5,597 nucleotides of DNA from Bacillota bacterium (GTDB taxonomy: Bacteria > Bacillota > Clostridia > Lachnospirales > Lachnospiraceae), in the NCBI GenBank assembly GCA_023458855.1, contig JAEWWQ010000059.1:1-5597 (forward strand), written 5' to 3'. A program made the translations under genes and the position numbers. Positions within the stretch are counted from its first letter, which is position 1, and the number at the start of each line of letters is the position of its first letter. A model generated the notes under the pieces. It did no database searches. It worked only from the letters and a program-made list of their open reading frames with translations, and had not been told where the DNA came from. Below, one piece after another: positions 1 through 5,369 of this stretch.

Positions 1-1424
1 TCTATAAAGGATGGGCATATGTAGGAATCACATGCCTGCTGATATTTTTTCTGGTCGTAAAAAGATTACTTGTTTTTGAAGGGGCATTAACAAAAGTTGA
101 AAAAAGCTATGAAAGGCAAAAAGAAGTGGAAAAAAAGCTGCATCTGATAGCTTATTGCGATCCATTGACAGGGCTTCCGAACAGAACTTGTTTTGAAGAG
201 AGGATTCAAGAATTAATCAAGGAACAGGATAAAAAATTTGCCCTTATTTATATGGATGTAGATAATTTTAAAATGATAAATGATACATTAGGACATCTTG
301 CCGGAGATAAATTTTTAATTCATATAGCTGATGTTCTGCAAAATAGTATTCCAAGGAATGAATTCGCGGCAAGATTAGGAGGAGATGAATTTGCAATTAT
401 TCTGCACGAGGCACAATCGGAGGAAGAAATAACCTGTAAGATACAGAATCTGTTGTGGTCAATCAGAAAGCCTTGGAAAATGAATGAACAGGAATTTTAT
501 GTATCAGTAAGTATGGGAATCGTTATGTATCCAACGCAGGCAGATTCCTATGATAATCTTATGAAGAATTCTGATATTGCTATGTACCAGGTAAAGAAAC
601 ATAGCAAAGATAATTATTGCTTTTATTCAAAAGAGTTGCAGGAAATGAATATGAGGCAGATTACCATGATCAATGAATTACATCGTGCCATCGAAAAAGA
701 AGAATTTTTTATGGTATATCAACCAATTATTGATTTACATACAGGAAAAATGAGTGGTGTGGAGGCACTGATCCGATGGCTCCATCCTGAAAAAGGAGTC
801 ATATCACCAATAGAATTCATTCCTGTCGCAGAGGAGACAGGTCTTATTCATGAAATCGGAAGATATGTTATGGAGCAGGCTTTTCGCCAAAAGCAGAGTT
901 GGGAAGAAAAAGGATATTCACATTTAAAAATGTCCATTAATGTATCTGGTAAAAGTCTGGTCCAAAAAGGGTTTGTGGAACATATTAGAAAACTATTACT
1001 GGAAACAGGTATTGATAGCAGTGAAATTCAACTGGAAATTACCGAAACTGTTCTTATTGAAAAAATGAAAGCCTCTAAAATAGTTCTTAAAGAAGTAAGC
1101 AACATGGGAATAAAAATTGCACTTGATGATTTTGGAACAGGTTATTCCTCCCTGACATATTTGAAAAACCTACCTATCAACGTTGTAAAACTGGACAGCA
1201 ATTTTGTGAAAGGAATTTTGGAAAAAGGAGAAGATTCTGTAATTGTGGAATCGGTTATAAGGCTGACACATGATCTTAATCTACAAATGGTTGCAGAAGG
1301 CATCGAAAATGGAAAACAACTTTCCATTCTAAAAAGTAACCAATGTGATTATGGACAGGGATATCTATTCAGCAGGCCTGTAGGAGAAAGTGTAATTACA
1401 AATATGCTCCAGAAAGCAATCTGA
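1..1424 (+). CDS. Membrane-anchored GGDEF-EAL bifunctional c-di-GMP enzyme, 5' end outside window
   Basis: This is a c-di-GMP turnover protein with a diguanylate cyclase domain followed by a phosphodiesterase domain. The frame is open from base 3 without a start, so 473 C-terminal residues are visible and the N-terminus is missing. Visible residues 4-19 form a transmembrane helix ending in VVKR, followed by a charged linker helix (about 25-45) and the DPLTGLPNR entry motif, so both domains should be cytoplasmic. The GGDEF domain has MDVDNFKMIND and an intact GGDEF (bases 378-392). The allosteric I-site RxxD is replaced by PRNE, so product inhibition is probably lost. The EAL domain keeps EALIR (EAL at bases 762-770), SINVSG, EITET, DDFGTG (1125-1142), KLD, AEGIE and QGYLFSRP, so phosphodiesterase activity is expected. 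A GTG at 126 is an in-frame internal codon, not the start. The missing N-terminus probably carries a sensor domain. Which activity dominates cannot be read from sequence. Confidence 0.95.
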   Translation, partial: YKGWAYVGITCLLIFFLVVKRLLVFEGALTKVEKSYERQKEVEKKLHLIAYCDPLTGLPNRTCFEERIQELIKEQDKKFALIYMDVDNFKMINDTLGHLAGDKFLIHIADVLQNSIPRNEFAARLGGDEFAIILHEAQSEEEITCKIQNLLWSIRKPWKMNEQEFYVSVSMGIVMYPTQADSYDNLMKNSDIAMYQVKKHSKDNYCFYSKELQEMNMRQITMINELHRAIEKEEFFMVYQPIIDLHTGKMSGVEALIRWLHPEKGVISPIEFIPVAEETGLIHEIGRYVMEQAFRQKQSWEEKGYSHLKMSINVSGKSLVQKGFVEHIRKLLLETGIDSSEIQLEITETVLIEKMKASKIVLKEVSNMGIKIALDDFGTGYSSLTYLKNLPINVVKLDSNFVKGILEKGEDSVIVESVIRLTHDLNLQMVAEGIENGKQLSILKSNQCDYGQGYLFSRPVGESVITNMLQKAI

Positions 1425-1552
1425 TAAAAATAGCATTGCAGACTAATAAAACTAAGTGTTACTATAAAAACAGTAATTCTATTCCAGTGAATTTGGGAAA
1501 ATTACATTTTACAAGTATTTATATTTTATAGAAAAGGAAATGAAAAGATACT

Positions 1553-2521
1553 ATGAAAAAGGTAATGAAACTAGGAACGATTGTAATACTATTGCTGTTT
1601 GGCGTAATTTCATGTAGTGCATGTGGAGAAAAAACACAGGAAAGTAAAAGCCAGGATCAAGAGGGAGATTATTCTATAATAGAAGAATCTCAAGCAGGTA
1701 TAGAAGCAGAAACAGAAGATCTCACGGAGGCAGATACTCCCATTTTACTGGAAATGCCTTCGTTTCAATACTATGTGTCAGACAAGATAGAAAAGAAAGA
1801 AAATGTACCGTTGCAATTAAATCTGGTAACAGAAACAACAAATGCAATTACAGATGAAGAAGCATGGTTTGCCGATAACGAACTTTCGCTTCCTACTTAT
1901 GAAGTACCGAATTCATTTCAAAATATGCCAGGAAATCTGCCGGAGGGAATTGCAGAACAGAGCGGAGATTTAATTATCACATCGGTATTTTATGATGACG
2001 ATTTTATTTACTGTATTTATGGAGCCGATTTTTCGCAAGGTTATATATTGAAAATATATGATGCGGTATCCCTTAAAATTAAATATTTCTTTGATTTCTC
2101 CAATTATTGCTATTCGCCAGAATATGTGGAGTCAGATTACGACTTTATTCAGCAAAGAATCACATGGGCGGCTATCAAAGATAACATTTTATATATTTCC
2201 AGTGGACATAATACATATGCACAGAGTTCTAACGGTATGAATGCATATCTAACAGCCATAGATCTGTCTGATCATAGTGTCTTATGGAGAAGTAATCCGC
2301 TTGTAAGTAATGCACAAAACTTTCAGATCGTGAATGATGTTATCTTGTGTGGTTATGGATTTACTGATGAAGCAGATTATTTGTATCAGATTGCTCTTTC
2401 AGATGGGAAAGTTCTTGATAAGATACCGTTAAAGTCGGCAGCTTCTTTTATAATACAAAAAGGCAAGGAGTTGTATGTGCGTACTTATAATAAAAATTAT
2501 ATATTTGAGATTATTTCTTAA
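1553..2521 (+). CDS. Secreted lipoprotein with PQQ-like beta-propeller region, function unknown
   Basis: The 322-residue product starts with a lysine-bearing n-region and a hydrophobic stretch (residues 7-19), then VISC with the lipidation cysteine at 21; a second cysteine at 24 is a poorer candidate. It should be anchored to the outer face of the membrane. Residues 25-65 are a low-complexity linker rich in E, D, Q and S. The C-terminal half (about 140-320) shows repeated strand patterns: YILKIYDAVSLKIKYFFDF, then NILYISSG followed by AYLTAIDLSDHSVLWR, then VILCGYG followed by YLYQIALSDGKVL, then ELYVRTYNKNYIFEI. These resemble PQQ-like or WD-like propeller blades, but only three to four are visible, fewer than a full 7-8-bladed propeller. 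AAGGAAA lies 13-19 bases upstream of the ATG, a loose Shine-Dalgarno spacing. It follows the GGDEF-EAL gene by 128 bases on the same strand. No precise family is recognised; a binding or sensing role is inference. Confidence 0.85.
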   Translation: MKKVMKLGTIVILLLFGVISCSACGEKTQESKSQDQEGDYSIIEESQAGIEAETEDLTEADTPILLEMPSFQYYVSDKIEKKENVPLQLNLVTETTNAITDEEAWFADNELSLPTYEVPNSFQNMPGNLPEGIAEQSGDLIITSVFYDDDFIYCIYGADFSQGYILKIYDAVSLKIKYFFDFSNYCYSPEYVESDYDFIQQRITWAAIKDNILYISSGHNTYAQSSNGMNAYLTAIDLSDHSVLWRSNPLVSNAQNFQIVNDVILCGYGFTDEADYLYQIALSDGKVLDKIPLKSAASFIIQKGKELYVRTYNKNYIFEIIS

Positions 2522-2535
2522 TTACAAACAGTAGA

Positions 2536-2549
2536 AATAGATATCTATT
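2536..2549. promoter_or_regulatory. 14-bp perfect palindrome, possible operator
   Basis: AATAGATATCTATT is its own reverse complement. It ends 8 bases before the -35 hexamer of the promoter serving the redox protein gene, a location where an activator or repressor dimer could act. The sequence is AT-rich, so chance occurrence is possible, and no matching regulator gene is in the window. Confidence 0.35.
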
Positions 2550-2557
2550 GATTTTAT

Positions 2558-2585
2558 TTGACTTGTAAAGACAGTCTGCTAAAAT
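2558..2585 (+). promoter_or_regulatory. Sigma-70/SigA-type promoter for the C_GCAxxG_C_C gene
   Basis: TTGACT (2558-2563) and TAAAAT (2580-2585) are separated by 16 bases, each one mismatch from consensus. Transcription would start near 2592, giving a leader of about 50 bases before the ATG at 2645. A second -10-like TATAAT (2610-2615) has no good -35 and is less likely. The promoter makes the redox gene independent of the lipoprotein gene upstream. Confidence 0.6.
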
Positions 2586-2644
2586 AGCATTTAGGGCATA
2601 TGTACATAATATAATAGAAAACAGGATGCAATGAGGTAGAATGA

Positions 2645-3151
2645 ATGGAAACAGAAAAGATTGAACAAGTCATGGAACGGGAAAAGACACATTCTGAACT
2701 GGCAATGGCATATTTTAAAGAAGGATATAATTGCTCCCAGTCAGTTTTTTTAGCCTTCTGTGATGAGTATGGTATGGATTTTGAGACGGCTTTAAAAATC
2801 AGTTCCTCTTTTGGAGCAGGAATGGGAAGGCTTCGGGAAGTATGTGGTACTGTATCAGGAATGTTTATGGTTGCAGGGTTAATTTATGGATATAGCGATC
2901 CCAAAGATCATAAAGCAAAAACAGAACATTATGAAAGAATTCAGTATCTTGCCAAAGAATTCGAGGATAAAAACCGATCTATCATTTGCAGGGAACTGTT
3001 AGGTCTGGGTGCCGGAAAAGATAAACCAGAACCTGAAATTCGAACAGCGGAATATTATAAAAAACGACCTTGTATGGAGCTGGTCGGTATGGCTGCTGAT
3101 ATTATGGATAAATACATAGAGAATAACCGGAAAGACGAGTCGACAATTTAA
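2645..3151 (+). CDS. C_GCAxxG_C_C family putative redox-active protein
   Basis: The 168-residue product matches the C_GCAxxG_C_C family (TIGR01909/PF09719), small proteins of about 140 residues with four invariant cysteines and a CGAxxG motif. Here these are C30 (GYNCSQSV), C67 (EVCGTVSG), C115 (IICRELLG) and C143 (RPCMELVG); C39 is extra. The family motif alanine is threonine in this copy. The glycine-rich FGAGMGRLREVCG segment is typical. There is no signal peptide or membrane segment, so it should be cytoplasmic. The family is thought to be redox-active or metal-binding, but no reaction is established. The ATG at 2645 is chosen because GAGG (2633-2636) lies 8 bases upstream; an ATG at 2641 is in another frame that stops at once. 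Members typically lie near transporter genes, and here a split permease operon converges on this gene. It is a single-gene transcript with its own promoter and terminator. Confidence 0.93.
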   Translation: METEKIEQVMEREKTHSELAMAYFKEGYNCSQSVFLAFCDEYGMDFETALKISSSFGAGMGRLREVCGTVSGMFMVAGLIYGYSDPKDHKAKTEHYERIQYLAKEFEDKNRSIICRELLGLGAGKDKPEPEIRTAEYYKKRPCMELVGMAADIMDKYIENNRKDESTI

Positions 3152-3174
3152 TTACCTTATGGTACCAATATTTT

Positions 3175-3217
3175 ACAACTCCAACCATCACAATGTGATA
3201 TGGCTGGAGTTGTTTTT
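3175..3217 (+). terminator. Strong Rho-independent terminator of the redox protein gene
   Basis: A long hairpin begins 24 bases after the stop codon. ACAACTCCA (3175-3183) pairs perfectly with TGGAGTTGT (3205-3213); further pairing inside includes ATCACA with TGTGAT, with one mismatch and a small bulge. A run of five T (3213-3217) follows on the plus strand. On the minus strand the stem is followed by AAAATATTGG, not a T-run, so it looks one-directional, although it lies just beyond the end of the convergent permease operon. Confidence 0.9.
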
Positions 3218-3235
3218 AGCTGATGGATTTCAAAA

Positions 3236-3772
3236 TTAATCTACATTTGCAGCATTATCATACAGAGCCTGCACTTCTTTTTTTGATACCATTTTTGATA
3301 AAAGGAATGCAATGATAATGATTCCAGGGATATCAATCAGAAGTCGTGTAATGGCAAAAGTATTGCCAAGTGCTGCTATTTCAAAAAGGAACATAGGTAT
3401 TTTGGTCGTGGACCATGCTCCGATGAAAATCAGGATATTCATGAACTTAACGCCCTTTTTCATAAATACAGCCGCAACAGGGAATGCACCATATAATGGA
3501 CCTGCAGCTGCAGAACCGATGAGGATGGCAAGCAGGACGCCCTTTATTCCAGAACCTTCGCCCATATATTTGATCATAGTTTCTCTTGGGACCCAGACAT
3601 CCAGAAGACCAAGCAAAAGAAAAATAGGAGGGATTACTAATAACATCTCTTTCACGGAACTTCCTGTAATGCGAAGCGCTTTAAGTCCAAGTTCCCGGTT
3701 GAACAGGATAAGAAATATCATTGCTATGAGAACAAAGAGGAATCCTCGGTATCGTTTGATTATTTTTTTCAT
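3236..3772 (-). CDS. Split ArsP/DUF318-type permease, second subunit
   Basis: The 178-residue integral membrane protein has about five predicted helices (near residues 10-25, 41-58, 77-95, 111-130 and 140-158). It looks like one half of a permease of the PF03773 (ArsP_1, formerly DUF318; YraQ-like) family, whose full-length members have roughly twice this size. The core GEGSGIKGVLLAILIGS, then GPLYGAFPVAA, aligns with the partner encoded just upstream, so the two genes appear to be homologous halves. Its ATG overlaps the partner's TGA as ATGA (3769-3772), indicating translational coupling and probably a heterodimeric transporter; GGTGG just upstream can serve as Shine-Dalgarno. Characterised ArsP members export trivalent organoarsenicals, but this product has no cysteine and no ars genes are nearby, so the substrate is unknown. 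The C-terminal tail (about 160-178) is hydrophilic. Confidence 0.88.
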   Translation of the reverse strand: MKKIIKRYRGFLFVLIAMIFLILFNRELGLKALRITGSSVKEMLLVIPPIFLLLGLLDVWVPRETMIKYMGEGSGIKGVLLAILIGSAAAGPLYGAFPVAAVFMKKGVKFMNILIFIGAWSTTKIPMFLFEIAALGNTFAITRLLIDIPGIIIIAFLLSKMVSKKEVQALYDNAANVD

Positions 3773-4251
3773 AAAATTACCACCATTCCAATCATGATTG
3801 CCACGATAAAAGAAAAGAAAAATGCCAGTATATTTCGCATAATTGATATTTTCTTTCCAAAATATTTTACCTCAACAGGAAACGTTACAATACCGACCAT
3901 CATAAGAGTAGATACAAATGCTGCAATCTGCATATAGCCAGCTCCGTTTTCCAGCAGGATAGCTGCAGTTGGGAAGGCTACAAATCCAGGAATCAGGGTT
4001 ATTGAGCCGATAATGCCGGCGAGTATGACGCCAAACCAGCCCGATTCAGCCCCTATGATTTTTGAGATTGTTTCGGGGTTTAGAACAGCAAGTAAAAATC
4101 CTACTAGTATAATTACTACCAAAAATTCAGGCAGGATATTTTCAAATGCTTTCCAGGCTTTTTTTAGTGCCATTTTTGTCTTTTTCTTATCTTTTACAAA
4201 AGAGAGAATTAAGAGGACAATGGCAAGTCCATAGAAGATATAGGAATCCAT
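3769..4251 (-). CDS. Split ArsP/DUF318-type permease, first subunit
   Basis: The 160-residue membrane protein has helices near residues 3-19, 40-57, 72-90, 106-123 and 140-160, with a basic loop KDKKKTKMALKK after the first. The central block GAESGWFGVILAGIIGS, then IPGFVAFPTAAILL, repeats the pattern SGxxGVxLAxxIGS...P...AFPxAA of the partner subunit, showing that the pair arose by duplication. Family assignment is PF03773-like permease; 160 plus 178 residues add up to one full-length member. The start is secure: AAGGAGGT (plus-strand 4258-4265) sits 6 bases before the ATG at 4251. The stop overlaps the start of the second subunit by four bases. It contains no cysteine. It is co-transcribed with a short ORF whose end overlaps this start. 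Transported substrate is not predictable from sequence. Confidence 0.88.
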   Translation of the reverse strand: MDSYIFYGLAIVLLILSFVKDKKKTKMALKKAWKAFENILPEFLVVIILVGFLLAVLNPETISKIIGAESGWFGVILAGIIGSITLIPGFVAFPTAAILLENGAGYMQIAAFVSTLMMVGIVTFPVEVKYFGKKISIMRNILAFFFSFIVAIMIGMVVIL

Positions 4252-4409
4252 GGGATTACCTCCTTATTATTTTTTCTTAAATACTTTATAATTTCTGTAC
4301 CTGCTTCAGGTTCTTTTCCCGATATTGGCTCACTGAAACCATAATAATTTTCAATCTCAGCAGCTTTATCTAACGCACCATGATCTTTACCAATAATTAC
4401 ATTCGCCAT
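4209..4409 (-). CDS. Unrecognised 66-residue leader ORF of the permease operon
   Basis: This short ORF begins MANVIIGKDHGALDKAAEIENYYGF and I do not recognise its family. It is soluble, without cysteine or membrane helix. The ATG at 4409 is preferred because AAAGGTGG (plus-strand 4418-4425) lies 8 bases upstream; a GTG at 4421 in the same frame would sit inside that Shine-Dalgarno. The extended -10 promoter implies a leader of only about 26 bases, so this is the first ORF on the transcript. It runs 43 bases into the permease gene, so its last 14 residues are encoded out of frame with the permease start, and the permease's AAGGAGGT site lies inside it. It could be a true small protein, a translated regulatory leader, or a remnant of a decayed gene. 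Its codons before the overlap look coding-like, but existence as a protein is unproven. Confidence 0.45.
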   Translation of the reverse strand: MANVIIGKDHGALDKAAEIENYYGFSEPISGKEPEAGTEIIKYLRKNNKEVIPWIPISSMDLPLSS

Positions 4410-4441
4410 AATACATCCCACCTTTCTCTTTGACTGCGTAT

Positions 4442-4450
4442 ATTATAGCA
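4442..4450 (-). promoter_or_regulatory. Extended -10 promoter of the permease operon
   Basis: On the minus strand the sequence reads TGCTATAAT, a perfect extended -10 (TGn followed by TATAAT). Transcription should start near 4435. No good -35 is present at 17-bp spacing, which fits an extended -10 or activator-dependent promoter. The short ORF's Shine-Dalgarno follows directly. Confidence 0.6.
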
Positions 4451-4469
4451 ATAATGATACCATCTTTTC

Positions 4470-4484
4470 TGTGACAGAATCACA
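4470..4484. promoter_or_regulatory. TGTGA-N5-TCACA inverted repeat, possible Crp/Fnr-type site
   Basis: TGTGACAGAATCACA has two perfect 5-bp half sites like those of CRP, but with a 5-base rather than 6-base spacer. Its centre (4477) is about 42 bases upstream of the predicted minus-strand start, the class II activator position, at a promoter that lacks a good -35. It also lies upstream of the divergent staygreen gene. No Crp/Fnr regulator is in the window, so this is inference. Confidence 0.35.
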
Positions 4485-4601
4485 TGCAATCAGTGCTAAA
4501 AATAATTAATTTAACATAGGATGTACTCAGAACACTGTCTTATTATTGGCAATAAAATATTAGCAGATGAAAAAAATAGTGAAAATGAAAGGGTCTGAAA
4601 A

Positions 4602-5048
4602 TTGAGAGAACTTAATGAGCGAAAAGTATTTGTACAATATCGGGATATCATGAAACCATACGAGCCTCTTACGGAAAGAAAGTATACAATTACACATTCG
4701 GACATCACAGCAGAATTATTTGTATTTGTGGCCTCAGATTATGCCGAAGATCAAATGACAGGAATGCGTGACGAGGTAAGAGTTGCCTGGGAGCAAAATA
4801 AAAAAGGACTTGTTTTAACTGGTTCTGTAATTGTGGATGGTGATGGTGTAACAGGAAATGCTTATATAAGAAATAAGATTTTTTATAACGAAATGTCTAC
4901 AGCACTTCAAGCCCTGCGAAACGCTGATAGATTTTTATTTAACAAAGAACCTAAGCTTGACAATACACCGGTACTTATTCATTTTATCTCAAAAAACCCA
5001 ATATATGACAAAACATATGAATTTGGAGTTATTGGCATGTATAAGTAA
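4602..5048 (+). CDS. Staygreen (SGR/Mg-dechelatase) family protein
   Basis: The 148-residue soluble protein fits the staygreen family (PF12638). Recognisable family blocks are LNERKVFVQYRD (residues 4-15), ERKYTITHSDITAELF (25-40), MRDEVRVAW (55-63), IRNKIFYNEMSTALQALRNADRFLF (90-114, aligning with RN.IF...L..AL.AIRYGDR.LF) and LDNTPVLIHFIS. The histidine and aspartate of THSD (H32, D34) and D57 are candidate active-site residues. Plant SGR and some bacterial homologues remove Mg from chlorophyll a; the role of homologues in non-photosynthetic Firmicutes is not settled. The start is TTG at 4602: AAAGGG (4588-4593) lies 8 bases upstream, an in-frame TGA occurs at 4596, and the first ATG (codon 17) would cut off the conserved N-terminal block. 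There is no signal peptide. It is transcribed divergently from the permease operon, and no clear promoter or terminator is seen. Confidence 0.82.
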   Translation: MRELNERKVFVQYRDIMKPYEPLTERKYTITHSDITAELFVFVASDYAEDQMTGMRDEVRVAWEQNKKGLVLTGSVIVDGDGVTGNAYIRNKIFYNEMSTALQALRNADRFLFNKEPKLDNTPVLIHFISKNPIYDKTYEFGVIGMYK

Positions 5049-5369
5049 ATTGCAGGGAGAAGCACTGGACGAAGCTATTTAAATGGCGTATGATGAATTA
5101 ATACAAGTACAGTGAAATTAAAAACAGGAAACATAAGTGTTAGGCAAGAGAATAGGAATATCAACGGTATGAAGAAAAGGTCATTTATTATATTTTTACT
5201 TCCTTATGTAATACTTTTTATTTTATCTGGAGAGGTATGAAATATCAGTTTCCTATTTTCAATTTTGTAGAAAATTCATTTTTATTAATGAGTATATACA
5301 TGTGTAAAATACTTAGTTTTATAAAACATAACTATTTAAAATAAGGATATTGAATGAGGTGCATATGCT
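5049..5369 (+). other. 321-bp intergenic stretch without a convincing gene
   Basis: The stretch is very AT-rich, especially in its second half. Near its start, one frame reads LQGEALDEAI, a stop, then MAYDELIQVQ and a stop (5050-5115), possibly a gene remnant. Two tiny ORFs follow: 23 residues at 5169-5240, a hydrophobic sequence beginning MKKRSFIIFLLPYVILF, and 35 residues at 5237-5344, overlapping it as ATGA and preceded by GGAGAGGT. Neither is called as a gene. GTTTTATAAAAC (5316-5327) is a short AT-rich palindrome. No reliable terminator for the staygreen gene and no clear promoter for the next gene were found. Confidence 0.6.

Noticed and set aside
1142..1327. 61-residue minus-strand frame inside the EAL domain
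   Set aside because: It lies opposite conserved EAL motifs and has no protein-like features of its own.
1459..1476. TTACT...AGTAA hairpin after the GGDEF-EAL gene as a terminator
   Set aside because: Only a five-base AT-rich stem with an eight-base loop and no T-run; too weak to call.
1493..1521. TTGGGA-N17-TATTTA as a promoter of the lipoprotein gene
   Set aside because: Both hexamers are poor and the region is AT-rich enough to give such matches by chance.
2058..2240. 60-residue plus-strand frame inside the lipoprotein gene
   Set aside because: Out-of-frame shadow of the lipoprotein; no family resemblance.
3175..3217. Terminator acting in both directions for the convergent genes
   Set aside because: The minus strand lacks a T-run after the stem, so only plus-strand termination is supported.
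3312..3797. 161-residue open frame on the plus strand opposite the second permease subunit
   Set aside because: It is antisense to a well-supported membrane protein gene with family similarity, overlap coupling and a good start; its long open frame follows from the hydrophobic codons of the real gene.
4013..4234. 73-residue plus-strand frame opposite the first permease subunit
   Set aside because: Shadow of the permease gene; no recognisable product.
4511..4708. 65-residue minus-strand frame opposite the staygreen start
   Set aside because: It would cover the conserved staygreen N-terminus on the other strand; shadow.
5316..5327. GTTTTATAAAAC palindrome as an operator or terminator
   Set aside because: AT-rich, short, with no loop or T-run and no clear promoter beside it.
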